From Melaminivora alkalimesophila (GTDB lineage Bacteria > Pseudomonadota > Gammaproteobacteria > Burkholderiales > Burkholderiaceae_C): DNA of 10,324 nt. Each line of letters begins with the position of its first letter. Within the stretch, counting starts at the first letter, position 1. Where the stretch lies: assembly GCF_000282995.1 (NCBI RefSeq), contig NZ_ALEE01000617.1:1-10324 (forward strand), in the 5' to 3' direction. The notes below the pieces were generated by a model. It did not search any database, had not been told where the DNA came from, and saw nothing but the letters and a program-made list of their open reading frames with translations. The position numbers were made by a program, and so were the translations under genes. Positions 1 through 7,479 of this stretch are shown here, piece after piece.

Positions 1-70
1 CCCCCGGCCAGTCGGCCGGGTCGGCGCTGCGCAGCTGCGTGCCAGGAGTATCGGATGGGGCGTCAGGCAT
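1..70 (-). CDS. ung: Uracil-DNA glycosylase, N-terminal fragment (probable)
   Basis: An ATG at position 70 opens a frame that runs without a stop to the window edge, giving 23 complete codons. The end of this fragment reads LRSADPADWPG. In my recollection Ung proteins of Comamonadaceae start with a short variable stretch followed by a very similar ADPADWP segment, and ung often lies next to trpC in this family. Uracil-DNA glycosylase removes uracil from DNA as the first step of base excision repair. A purine-rich GAGAGC lies 6-11 bases before the start. The gap to the preceding diguanylate cyclase gene is 42 bases. No catalytic motif is inside the window, so the call rests on the N-terminus and gene order only. 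Confidence 0.45.
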   Translation of the reverse strand, partial: MPDAPSDTPGTQLRSADPADWPG

Positions 71-112
71 GGGCTTGCTCTCGTGCCCCGGCAGCGGCGC
101 AGGCGGGCGCGC

Positions 113-2785
113 TCAGGCCGGGGGCTCGCTCCCATTGTGCACGCCGTTGCGCCCCTGCGCCTTGGCGCGGTACAGGCGCGCATCCGCCAGGGCCACCAGG
201 TCCTCGGGCTGGTGATCAGCGTCCGGCACCAGGCAGGCCACGCCGGCGCTCAGGGTGACGATGCCGGCCGGCGAGCCGCGGTGGGCGATGTCCAGCGCCT
301 GCACCGCGGCCGCCAGCGCGCGCGCCTTGGCGGTGGCCCCCTCCAGGCCGCACTCCGGCAGCAGGCAGACGAATTCCTCGCCCCCGTAGCGCGCCACCAG
401 ATCGTGCGGACGCGCCAGGCCGGAGCGCAGCGCACCGGCCACGGCGCGCAGGCACTCGTCGCCCGCCTGGTGCCCGTAGAGGTCGTTGAACTGCTTGAAG
501 TGGTCGATGTCGAACAGGATCAACGCCAGGGGCCTGCCGCTGCGCCGGCAGCGGCGCCATTCGGCATCCAGCGCCTGGTCGAAGTGGCGCCGGTTGGCAA
601 CGCCCGTCAGGCTGTCCATGTACGCCAGCCGGCGCAGCAGCTCGCTTTGCTCCTGCTGCTCGGTGCGATCGAAGAAGGTCGCAAGAAAATGCCCGCCGAA
701 AACCAGCCCGCCGATGGCCATGGTGCGCTCGCTGCCATCGCGCGAAGTGGTGCGGTATTCCTGGGGCGCGATGTCGCCTCCGCGCTGCGCCGCCTGGGCG
801 AGCGCCTCGTCCCAGGCAGCAACCACCCTGGCCCGGTATTCCGGGTCCGGGTAGATGAGGCGCCACCATTGCTCCAGTGTGGAGAGTTCCTCATCCCCAT
901 AGCCGAAGTATTCGACGAAGCGCCGATTGCGGAAATACATGCGGCCCGCGTCGTCCACCAGCGCCAGCCCGATGGGCATCTCCTGCATCAGGTGCTGCAG
1001 CAGGCGTTCGGTCTCCTGCAGTTGCAGCGCCTGCTGCTTGGCGACAGTCACGTCGTGCAGGTAGCCATACCAGAGCACCGCGCCATCGCCCAGGCGCTGC
1101 GGTCTTGCCAGCCCGTTGAGCCAGCGCTCGCCGCGTCCTGGCAACAGCACGCGGTACTCATCGCACCACAGCTCGAGCGTCTCTGCCGAGCGCCGCACGT
1201 TGACGGTCACCCTTGCGACATCGTCCGGGTGGATGCGCCCGAACGCCTGCAGGGCGTCCTCGCGCAACGCCTGGGGCGCAAAGCCGTAGATCTCCTGGGC
1301 GCCGGCGCTGGCGTAGGGGAAGTGCATGCGCCCGTCGGCGTCGCGCTGGAACTGGTAGAGCATGCCCGGCACGTGCTCCGCGAGCCTGTCGAGCTGGATC
1401 TGGCGCTGGCCCTGCTCGGCGGCATCGCCATAGGCCCCCACGAAGTGCAGCACCCGCCCGCGGGCATCGCGTTGCAGCACCCGCCCGCGCGCATGCACCC
1501 AGCGGTAGCTGCCATCCTTGCGCCGGATGCGGTGGGTCAGTTCGTAGAGCTGGGTGCGCCCGGCGAGGTGGTCTTCCAGCTGCGCCAGCACGTGCTCGCG
1601 CTCGTCCGGGTGCAGGCGGCTGTGCCAATCGTGGTCGCCATCGGCGATCTCGGCGTCGCCGTAGCCGAGCATCTGCTTCCATTCGGGCGAGAACAGGGTG
1701 GGCGTTCCGGGGCCGTGCCACTCCCAGATCCCCAGGCTGGTGGCGCCGAGCACCGCACGCCAGCGCGCCTCGACGGCCGCCTCCCGCTCGGCCATGGCGC
1801 GCGCCTGGGCGTGCAGTTCGCGCCGGCGCCGCTGCACCAGCGACAGCGCGCCGCCGGCCAGCAGACCCAGGAGCACATACCCCCCGCCGACCAGCAAGGC
1901 GGCGGTGCGCCAGGGCTCCAACAGCGCCTCCCACTCGCGCGCCACGCCGGCCACCAGCGGCTTATCCATGTGCAGCGCCGGCGGCGAGACGGTGCGCACT
2001 GCCGCCTGCAGCAGCGGCCCGTCGGGCTTGAGCCGGCCCTGCACGACGCTGGTCTGCGCCCCGCTTTGCAGGTGAAGCGTGAAGGGCGTGCCCGCCCGCG
2101 CCACGTCGGCCTGTTCGGGAGGCTGCGGAAACTCCTCCACCATCACGAAACGCAGCCCATCGCCATGCACCAGGCCGGTGATCATGTCGGGCGCGTAGCG
2201 CACGGACTGCAGCAGGGTGAGGAACTGCTCCGGATCCAGCGTGGCCATGACCGCCCCGCCGAAGGCGCCGTCCTCCAGTGTCACGCGGCGCATCAGGGTG
2301 ATGTACCAGCCCCCCGAGACGGCGCGAAAGGGGGCGCTGACCAGCAGCGTGTCCGGCGCGGCAGCGCGCACATCTTGGAAGTAGCTGCGGTAGGCGAAGT
2401 TGCCGCCGACCAGTTCCTCGCGGTTGGAGGCCACTACGCTCCCGAAGGCATCGAACACGCTCAGGGTGCGCACGCCCCCCATGGCCTGCGCGAAGAAGCG
2501 CAGGCGCTCGTCCAGGCGGCGGCGCTCCCTGGCCTGCCCCGGCTCCGGCACGGGCTCCTGCACCAGGCTCCCGAGCACCGAGGCCGTCGCCGTGAGCTGG
2601 CGCGCCACGTTGTCGTGGACGATGTCCACGCTCTGGCGCAGCCGCTCGCGCTCGCGCGACACCAGTTGCTTGCGCTCGGTCCACAGACCGGCCGCGAGCG
2701 CGCCGCCCAGAACCAGCCAGAGCAGCACGAGCGCGGCCCAGGGCCTGCGTGCCTGGATGGTGAAGGGAGGCTTCGGATCGGACAA
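113..2785 (-). CDS. Membrane-bound sensor diguanylate cyclase (Cache-like, three PAS, GGEEF)
   Basis: This predicted inner-membrane enzyme makes cyclic di-GMP from two GTP. From the proposed start it has 890 residues. The order is: transmembrane segment about 16-34; extracytoplasmic region about 35-292 with a Cache-like stretch (FRAVSGGWYITLMRR at 153-167); second transmembrane segment about 294-317; three PAS/PAC units at about 335-460, 465-585 and 595-712; and a GGEEF domain from about 718. The active site is GGEEF at 801-805. RPHD at 792-795, five residues before it, is an intact RxxD product-inhibition site, so activity and feedback inhibition are both expected. There is no EAL domain. 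The start is uncertain. The open frame reaches 2956, but that would overlap trpC by more than 100 bases. The TTG at 2785 keeps the first membrane helix and clears trpC, though it has no good ribosome binding site. The ligand cannot be predicted. Confidence 0.88.
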   Translation of the reverse strand: MSDPKPPFTIQARRPWAALVLLWLVLGGALAAGLWTERKQLVSRERERLRQSVDIVHDNVARQLTATASVLGSLVQEPVPEPGQARERRRLDERLRFFAQAMGGVRTLSVFDAFGSVVASNREELVGGNFAYRSYFQDVRAAAPDTLLVSAPFRAVSGGWYITLMRRVTLEDGAFGGAVMATLDPEQFLTLLQSVRYAPDMITGLVHGDGLRFVMVEEFPQPPEQADVARAGTPFTLHLQSGAQTSVVQGRLKPDGPLLQAAVRTVSPPALHMDKPLVAGVAREWEALLEPWRTAALLVGGGYVLLGLLAGGALSLVQRRRRELHAQARAMAEREAAVEARWRAVLGATSLGIWEWHGPGTPTLFSPEWKQMLGYGDAEIADGDHDWHSRLHPDEREHVLAQLEDHLAGRTQLYELTHRIRRKDGSYRWVHARGRVLQRDARGRVLHFVGAYGDAAEQGQRQIQLDRLAEHVPGMLYQFQRDADGRMHFPYASAGAQEIYGFAPQALREDALQAFGRIHPDDVARVTVNVRRSAETLELWCDEYRVLLPGRGERWLNGLARPQRLGDGAVLWYGYLHDVTVAKQQALQLQETERLLQHLMQEMPIGLALVDDAGRMYFRNRRFVEYFGYGDEELSTLEQWWRLIYPDPEYRARVVAAWDEALAQAAQRGGDIAPQEYRTTSRDGSERTMAIGGLVFGGHFLATFFDRTEQQEQSELLRRLAYMDSLTGVANRRHFDQALDAEWRRCRRSGRPLALILFDIDHFKQFNDLYGHQAGDECLRAVAGALRSGLARPHDLVARYGGEEFVCLLPECGLEGATAKARALAAAVQALDIAHRGSPAGIVTLSAGVACLVPDADHQPEDLVALADARLYRAKAQGRNGVHNGSEPPA

Positions 2786-2822
2786 GGCGCGGATGCCAGC
2801 GGGAAAGCAGCAAGGATAAGGG

Positions 2823-2845
2823 GCGCGGGCCGGCTCGTCCCGCGC
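2823..2845 (-). terminator. Hairpin directly after trpC, possible operon terminator
   Basis: In the trp transcript the arms GCGCGGG and CCCGCGC form a perfect 7-bp stem with a 9-base loop. The stem begins 4 bases after the trpC stop codon. It is followed by CCCUUAUCCUU, which is pyrimidine-rich but not a true U-run, so intrinsic termination would be weak. Its place suggests the trp transcription unit ends at trpC and the diguanylate cyclase gene is expressed separately or by read-through. Confidence 0.4.
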
Positions 2846-2849
2846 TGCG

Positions 2850-3653
2850 TCACCCGCCGAACAGCTGCGCCAGCGCCTGCCCTGGTTCCTCGGCCCGCAT
2901 GAAGGCCTCGCCCACCAGGAAGGCATGGACGCCCGCCTCGCGCAGGCGCTGCACATCGCCGTGCGTGGCGATGCCCGACTCGGCCACCAGCAGGCGATCG
3001 GCCGGCACCTCGCGGCGCAGTTCCAACGTGGTCTCCAGGCGGACCTCGAAGCTGCGCAGGTCGCGGTTGTTGATGCCCACCAGCGGTGTCTTCAGGCGCA
3101 GTGCGCGCTCCAGCTCCGGCCCGTCATGCACCTCGACCAGCACCGCCATGTCCAGCCCGAGCGCGATCGCCTCCATCTCGGCCATCAGGCCATCGTCGAG
3201 GCAGGCGGCGATCAGCAGGATGCAGTCCGCCCCCAGGGCCCGCGACTCGTAGATCTGGTAGGGATCGACCATGAAGTCCTTGCGCAGCACCGGCAGTGCA
3301 CAGCTGGCGCGCGCCTGCTTGAGGTAGTCGCCCTGGCCCTGGAAGTACTGGCGGTCGGTCAGCACCGACAGGCAGGCAGCGCTCGTGCGGCCGTCTCCCT
3401 CGGCGTAGCTCTGGGCGATGTCGGCGGGGACGAAGTCCTCTCGGATGACGCCCTTGCTGGGGCTGGCGCGCTTGATCTCGGCGATCACCGCGGCCTGCCC
3501 AGCGGCGATCTTCGCGCGCAGGGCCCCCTCGAAGTCGCGCGTGAGCACGCGGCTCTCGGCATCGCGGCGTATGTCGGCGAAGGAGACGCGCTTTTTCGCG
3601 GCGGCCACTTCCTCGCGCTTGGTTTCGCAGATGCGTTGCAGGATGTCGGACAC
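2850..3653 (-). CDS. trpC: Indole-3-glycerol phosphate synthase
   Basis: This cytoplasmic enzyme closes the indole ring by converting carboxyphenylamino-deoxyribulose phosphate to indole-3-glycerol phosphate with loss of CO2 and water. The 267-residue product is a single-domain (beta-alpha)8 barrel of usual family length, not fused to TrpF. Visible motifs are [11 protein letters not shown] (58-68, E59 and K61), [18 protein letters not shown] (122-139, K125), VLVEVH (E174), VGINNRDL (192-199) and AESGI (224-228), so the known catalytic residues are present. The start is GTG at 3653, with AGGAA 8-12 bases upstream; there is no in-frame ATG nearby. It lies 20 bases after the small membrane protein gene and is last in the trp operon. 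One oddity is [16 protein letters not shown] at 85-100, which looks a few residues longer before the strand than the [12 protein letters not shown] form I remember for relatives. Confidence 0.97.
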   Translation of the reverse strand: MSDILQRICETKREEVAAAKKRVSFADIRRDAESRVLTRDFEGALRAKIAAGQAAVIAEIKRASPSKGVIREDFVPADIAQSYAEGDGRTSAACLSVLTDRQYFQGQGDYLKQARASCALPVLRKDFMVDPYQIYESRALGADCILLIAACLDDGLMAEMEAIALGLDMAVLVEVHDGPELERALRLKTPLVGINNRDLRSFEVRLETTLELRREVPADRLLVAESGIATHGDVQRLREAGVHAFLVGEAFMRAEEPGQALAQLFGG

Positions 3654-3673
3654 GGGCAGCTTCCTGTGGATGT

Positions 3674-3835
3674 TCAATCGTTCTTCGGGGCCGGTGTCTC
3701 CGGCGGCGGGGGCGCGCGCAGCACGCGGCGGATGACCTGGTACATCACCAGCGCGACCACCAGCGACAGCAGCGACACCCCCAGCACGATCCACGTGCCC
3801 GGGTCGTGCCAGATGGGGGCGTCGAGCAGGCTCAT
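3674..3835 (-). CDS. Small single-pass membrane protein inside the trp operon
   Basis: Between trpD and trpC an ATG at 3835 opens a 53-codon frame ending in TGA at 3674-3676. A GAGGG ribosome binding site lies 9 bases before the start. The product has a short N-terminus ([15 protein letters not shown]), one hydrophobic helix at about 15-33 ([19 protein letters not shown]), a basic stretch IRRVLR right after it, and a proline-rich tail [10 protein letters not shown] ending in KND. The positive-inside rule suggests the tail faces the cytoplasm. It starts 15 bases after trpD and ends 20 bases before trpC, so it is almost certainly co-transcribed with them. I do not recognise a family. It could be a small regulator, a stability factor for a membrane complex, or a poorly conserved passenger. 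The good ribosome binding site, the full use of the gap and the clear helix support a real gene. Confidence 0.7.
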   Translation of the reverse strand: MSLLDAPIWHDPGTWIVLGVSLLSLVVALVMYQVIRRVLRAPPPPETPAPKND

Positions 3836-3850
3836 GGGCGCGATCCCTCG

Positions 3851-4900
3851 TCAGGCAGCGACGGGCGGCTGCGCCAGCGCCTGCGTGTAAGCCACCAGCT
3901 CGCGCAGCTTGGCCAGCGCCGCGCCGCTGTCGATCGCGGCCTGGGCGCGCACCAGGCCCGCGCCGATGTCGGCGGCCACGCCCGCTGCATACAGCGCCGC
4001 ACCGGCGTTCAGGCAGACGATGTCGCGCGCCGGGCCGGACTCCCCCTGCAGGACCTGCATCAGCATGGCGCGGGACTGCTCCGGGTCGTCCACCCGCAGC
4101 GCGCGCGTGCCGGCCATGCGCAGGCCGAAGTCTTCCGGATGGATCTCGTACTCGCGCACCACGCCGTCCTTGAGCTCGCCCACCAGCGTGCCGGCGCCCA
4201 GACTGATCTCGTCGAGCCCATCGCGGCCATAGACCACCAGCGCGTGCTCGGCGCCCAGGCGCTGCAGCGCGCGCACCTGGATGCCGACCAGGTCCTCGTG
4301 GAACACGCCCATCAGCACGTTGGGCGCGCCGGCCGGGTTGGTGAGCGGCCCCAGGATGTTGAACAGCGTGCGCACGCCCAGCTCGCGGCGCAGCGGCGCG
4401 ACGTTCTTCATGGCCGGATGGTGGTTGGGCGCGAACATGAAGCCGATGCCGACCTCGCGGATGCACGCCGCCACCTGCTCGGGCGCCAGCAGGATGTTCA
4501 CGCCCAGCGCCTCCATGGCGTCGGCGCTGCCCGACTTGGACGAGACGCTGCGCCCGCCGTGCTTGGCGCAGCGCGCGCCGGCGGCGGCGATCACGAAGGT
4601 CGCGCAGGTGGAGATGTTGAAGGTATTGGCGCCGTCGCCGCCGGTGCCGACGATGTCCACCAGGTGCGTGGTGTCGGCCACCTGCACCTTGCGCGCGAAC
4701 TCGCGCATCACCTCGGCGGCGGCCGTGATCTCGCCGATGGTCTCCTTCTTGACGCGCAGGCCGGTGAGGATCGCCGCCGCCATCACGGGCGAGATCTCGC
4801 CGCCCATGATCAGGCGCATCAGGTGCAGCATCTCGTCGTGGAAGATCTCGCGGTGCTCGATGGTGCGCTGCAGGGCTTCCTGGGGAGTGATGGGGGTCAT
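3851..4900 (-). CDS. trpD: Anthranilate phosphoribosyltransferase
   Basis: This cytoplasmic enzyme joins anthranilate and phosphoribosyl pyrophosphate to give N-(5-phosphoribosyl)anthranilate, the second committed step of tryptophan synthesis. The 349-residue length is normal for an unfused TrpD. The phosphoribosyl pyrophosphate loop [14 protein letters not shown] is at 85-98. The second signature, [15 protein letters not shown], is at 113-127, [20 protein letters not shown] at 159-178, and [10 protein letters not shown] at 180-189. R177 matches the conserved arginine involved in anthranilate binding. The usual KHGNR reads KHGGR here, so Gly116 replaces the common Asn. The ATG at 4900 has a GGAG 7 bases upstream and lies 12 bases after the trpG stop. 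Confidence 0.97.
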   Translation of the reverse strand: MTPITPQEALQRTIEHREIFHDEMLHLMRLIMGGEISPVMAAAILTGLRVKKETIGEITAAAEVMREFARKVQVADTTHLVDIVGTGGDGANTFNISTCATFVIAAAGARCAKHGGRSVSSKSGSADAMEALGVNILLAPEQVAACIREVGIGFMFAPNHHPAMKNVAPLRRELGVRTLFNILGPLTNPAGAPNVLMGVFHEDLVGIQVRALQRLGAEHALVVYGRDGLDEISLGAGTLVGELKDGVVREYEIHPEDFGLRMAGTRALRVDDPEQSRAMLMQVLQGESGPARDIVCLNAGAALYAAGVAADIGAGLVRAQAAIDSGAALAKLRELVAYTQALAQPPVAA

Positions 4901-4912
4901 GCGTTCGCTCCG

Positions 4913-5488
4913 TCAGGGCTGCGGCTGCAGGAAGTTCCTCAGCATGGCGTGGCCGTGCTCGGTGAGGATGCTCTCGGGGTGGAACTGCACGCCCTCGATG
5001 GGCAGCTCGCGGTGGCGCACGCCCATGATCTCGCCATCCTCGGTCCAGGCCGTCACCTCCAGCACCTCGGGGCAGCTGGCGCGCTCGATGGCCAGCGAGT
5101 GGTAGCGGTTCACGGTGAACTCGCGCGGCAGGCCGGCGAACACGCCCTGCTGGGTGGTGGTGATGGTGCTGGTCTTGCCGTGCATCAGTTCCTGGGCGCG
5201 CACGATGGTACCGCCGAAGGCCACGCCGATCGCCTGGTGCCCCAGGCACACGCCCAGGATCGGCAGGCGCCCGGCGAAGTGCCGGATGGCCGCCACCGAG
5301 ATGCCGGCCTCGGCCGGCGAGCAGGGCCCGGGCGAAATGACCAGGCGCTCGGGGCGCTGCGCCTCGATGCCGGCAAGGTCGATCTCGTCGTTGCGAAACA
5401 CCTGCACCTCGGCGCCCAGCTCGGCCAGGTACTGCACGATGTTCCAGGTGAAGCTGTCGTAGTTGTCCACCATCAGCACGCGGGTCAT
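4913..5488 (-). CDS. trpG: Anthranilate synthase glutaminase subunit (TrpG/PabA type)
   Basis: This class I glutamine amidotransferase supplies ammonia from glutamine to TrpE for anthranilate formation. The protein has 191 residues, a normal length for a stand-alone subunit. It starts [20 protein letters not shown]. The oxyanion region [11 protein letters not shown] is at 52-62, the nucleophile Cys81 in [10 protein letters not shown], and the His170/Glu172 pair in QFHPES, so the catalytic triad is intact. The HGKTS segment at 103-107 is typical of this family. AGGAG lies about 8 bases before the ATG. Its start codon overlaps the stop of the chorismate mutase gene in an ATGA, which implies translational coupling. 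Such subunits can also serve PabB in folate synthesis; whether this organism has a second copy cannot be seen here. Confidence 0.96.
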   Translation of the reverse strand: MTRVLMVDNYDSFTWNIVQYLAELGAEVQVFRNDEIDLAGIEAQRPERLVISPGPCSPAEAGISVAAIRHFAGRLPILGVCLGHQAIGVAFGGTIVRAQELMHGKTSTITTTQQGVFAGLPREFTVNRYHSLAIERASCPEVLEVTAWTEDGEIMGVRHRELPIEGVQFHPESILTEHGHAMLRNFLQPQP

Positions 5489-5835
5489 GGTGCGCTCTCC
5501 TCTTGCGGCTGCTTGTGGCCCTCGGCGACCAGCCGCGCGAACTCGCGGTGCTCGAAGGCGATGTAGGCCTCCATCATGGCGCGGTAGATCGCCTCGATCA
5601 CCTGCGGCTCGCCCCCTTCGGCCGCGGCGCGGGCGCGCACGCGCTGCACGATCTGCTCGATGCGCGCCTCGTCGCGCACCTGGGCGGCCTCGGTCTTGAT
5701 GCGCGCCGCCTGGGTCATGTAGCCGCCGCGCTCCACCAGCAGCGGCACCAGCACGTCGTCCAGCGCGTCGATGTGCTGGCGCACCTGCGCCATGCTGCTG
5801 CAGTGGCGGGTTCGGTCGATCGCGCGCGTGCTCAT
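5485..5835 (-). CDS. AroQ-type chorismate mutase (PchB-like family)
   Basis: This small all-helical enzyme is predicted to convert chorismate to prephenate. The chosen ATG at 5835 overlaps the trpE stop as ATGA, and the gene ends in another ATGA with trpG. AGGAAGG stands 9 bases before the start. The product has 116 residues. VRQHIDALD (18-26), ER at 35-36, ARIK (44-47) and RDEARIE (54-60) line up with the AroQ active-site positions Arg11, Arg28, Lys39 and the following acidic/basic turn of the E. coli mutase domain. The N-terminal [12 protein letters not shown] and the YIAFE near 91-95 resemble PchB, the isochorismate pyruvate lyase, where a Gln stands at the last position. Glu95 here is found in some true mutases. 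Mutase activity is therefore the better guess, but lyase activity is not excluded. Within the trp operon it would compete with TrpE/TrpG for chorismate. Confidence 0.85.
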   Translation of the reverse strand: MSTRAIDRTRHCSSMAQVRQHIDALDDVLVPLLVERGGYMTQAARIKTEAAQVRDEARIEQIVQRVRARAAAEGGEPQVIEAIYRAMMEAYIAFEHREFARLVAEGHKQPQEESAP

Positions 5836-7334
5836 CCTTCCAGTCCTTCCTCGACGAGCTCGGCCGCGCGCAGCAACGCCCGGGCCTTGTGCTCGGTTTC
5901 CTTCCATTCCAGTTCCGGCACCGAATCGGCCACCACGCCGGCCGCGGCCTGCACGTGCAGCTCGCCGTCCTTGACGATGGCGGTGCGGATGGCGATCGCC
6001 ATGTCCATGTCGCCGGCGAAGCTGAGGTACCCGCAGGCGCCGCCGTAGATGCCGCGCTTGACCGGCTCCAGGCGGTCGATCAGCTCCATGGCGTGCACCT
6101 TCGGCGCGCCGCTCAAAGTGCCGGCCGGGAAGGTGGCCTTGAGCACGTCCATGCTGCTCAGCCCGTCCTGCAGGATGCCCTCCACGTTGCTGACGATGTG
6201 CATGACGTGGCTGTAGCGCTCCACGGCGAAGGCCTCCGTCACCTTCACGGTGCCGGTCCTGGCGATGCGGCCGATGTCGTTCCTCGCCAGGTCGATCAGC
6301 ATCACGTGCTCGGCGCGCTCCTTCGGGTCGGCCACCAGCTCCTGCTCGATGGCCCGGTCGGCCTCGGGCGTGGCGCCGCGCGCGCGCGTGCCGGCCAGCG
6401 GGCGGATGGTCACTTTCTGCCCCTCGGGCGTGGCCTCCTGGCGCACCAGGATCTCCGGGCTCGCCCCGACCACGTGGAAGTCGCCGAAGTGGTAGTAGTA
6501 CATGTAGGGCGAGGGGTTGAGCGAGCGCAGCGCGCGGTACAGCGACAGCGGGCTTTCCGTATAGCGCTTGTGCATGCGCTGGCCGACCTGCACCTGCATG
6601 AAGTCGCCGGCGGCGATCAGCTCCTTGGCGCGGCCCACCGCCGCCAGGTAGTCGGCCTTGGCGAAGCTGCGCTGCACCGGGTGCGGCTCGCTGGCGCGCA
6701 CCACCGGGGCGCTGACCGAGTAGCGCAGCTGGTCCTTGAGTTCACGCAGCCGCTTCTTCGCCCGGGCGAAGGCCTCCGGCTCGGCCGGGTCGGCATAGAC
6801 GATCAGGTAGAGCTTGCCCGAGAGGTTGTCGATGACCGCCACTTCCTCGCACTGCAGCAGCAGGATGTCCGGGCAGCCGAGCGTGTCGGGTGGGCAGCTG
6901 GCTTCGAGCTTCCTTTCGATGTAGCGCACCGCGTCGTAGCCGAAGTAGCCGGCCAGCCCGCCGCAAAAACGCGGCAGGCCCGGGCGCAGCGCCACCTTGA
7001 AGCGCTTCTGGTACTCGGCGATGAAGTCCAGCGGGTTGCCGGCGTGCGTCTCGACCACCTGGCCGTCGGTCACGACCTGCGTGGCGGCTTCGGCGCCGAA
7101 GCCGCTGGCGCGCAGCAGGGTGCGGGCCGGCAGGCCGATGAAGCTGTAGCGGCCGAAGCGCTCGCCGCCGACGACGGACTCCAGCAGGAAGCTGTGCGCG
7201 CCATCGCCGCGCGCATGCGCCAGCTTCAGGTACAGCGACAGCGGCGTTTCCAGGTCGGCGAAGGCTTCCGCGATCAGTGGGATGCGGTTGTAGCCCTCCA
7301 GCGCCAGGCTCTTGAATTCCAGTTCAGTGATCAC
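5832..7334 (-). CDS. trpE: Anthranilate synthase component I
   Basis: This enzyme aminates chorismate and removes pyruvate to give anthranilate, using ammonia passed from TrpG. The protein has 500 residues, usual for TrpE. The N-terminal tryptophan-binding element LLES is at 50-53, and NPSPYMYY, also part of the feedback site in relatives, is at 273-280. Together they predict feedback inhibition by tryptophan. The chorismate-binding domain carries [11 protein letters not shown] (310-320), [14 protein letters not shown] (343-356), [16 protein letters not shown] (405-420) and GIYGGACGY (428-436). The start is a GTG at 7334; the N-terminus [19 protein letters not shown] agrees with relatives. 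The ribosome binding site is weak (GGGGAA, 8 bases upstream) and lies inside a possible hairpin. The gene is first in the trp operon behind a probable leader region. Confidence 0.97.
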   Translation of the reverse strand: MITELEFKSLALEGYNRIPLIAEAFADLETPLSLYLKLAHARGDGAHSFLLESVVGGERFGRYSFIGLPARTLLRASGFGAEAATQVVTDGQVVETHAGNPLDFIAEYQKRFKVALRPGLPRFCGGLAGYFGYDAVRYIERKLEASCPPDTLGCPDILLLQCEEVAVIDNLSGKLYLIVYADPAEPEAFARAKKRLRELKDQLRYSVSAPVVRASEPHPVQRSFAKADYLAAVGRAKELIAAGDFMQVQVGQRMHKRYTESPLSLYRALRSLNPSPYMYYYHFGDFHVVGASPEILVRQEATPEGQKVTIRPLAGTRARGATPEADRAIEQELVADPKERAEHVMLIDLARNDIGRIARTGTVKVTEAFAVERYSHVMHIVSNVEGILQDGLSSMDVLKATFPAGTLSGAPKVHAMELIDRLEPVKRGIYGGACGYLSFAGDMDMAIAIRTAIVKDGELHVQAAAGVVADSVPELEWKETEHKARALLRAAELVEEGLEG

Positions 7335-7354
7335 GGGAGAGGTTCCCCAGCGGG

Positions 7355-7382
7355 GCGGCGGGCCGCTCGAGGCCCAGGCCGC
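7355..7382 (-). promoter_or_regulatory. Strong GC hairpin just upstream of trpE
   Basis: In the trpE mRNA the segments GCGGC-CU-GGGCC and GGCCC-GCCGC can form a 10-bp stem with a 2-base bulge and a UCGAGC loop, ending 20 bases before the GTG start. No U-run follows, so it does not look like an ordinary intrinsic terminator. The adjoining CCCC (7352-7355) can instead pair with the GGGG of the trpE ribosome binding site (7345-7348), which would hide that site. The pairing is seen directly; a regulatory role is inference. Confidence 0.4.
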
Positions 7383-7453
7383 AGGTTCATTCGGGTCGAC
7401 AGCCGCGCGGTGCGCGCCGACGAGGGGCGCGGGGCCGGTGCCAAGGGCGCACG

Positions 7454-7469
7454 CTGGGATGCGGCCCAG
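7454..7469 (-). promoter_or_regulatory. Small hairpin in the trp leader RNA
   Basis: The transcript arms CUGGG and CCCAG (7465-7469 and 7454-7458) form a 5-bp stem with a CCGCAU loop, 11 bases after the leader stop codon. The same 5' arm can pair upstream with the Trp-codon block or downstream with the trpE-proximal hairpin, so it is a candidate for the switching segment of an attenuator. Confidence 0.3.
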
Positions 7470-7479
7470 GTGCCATCGT

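Noticed and set aside
83..2902. A 939-codon open frame on the plus strand opposite the diguanylate cyclase gene
   Set aside because: It is antisense to a protein with clear PAS and GGEEF motifs. Long antisense frames are expected in GC-rich DNA, and this one shows no domain and a low-complexity composition rich in Ala, Arg, Gln and His.
3806..5566. A 586-codon plus-strand frame opposite trpD and trpG
   Set aside because: Antisense shadow of well-supported genes; no recognisable motif and no ribosome binding site fitting a start.
5836..5907. Longer N-terminus for the chorismate mutase
   Set aside because: The extra 24 residues are Arg/Gly-rich, antisense-like sequence inside trpE; the ATGA-overlap start gives the usual AroQ length.
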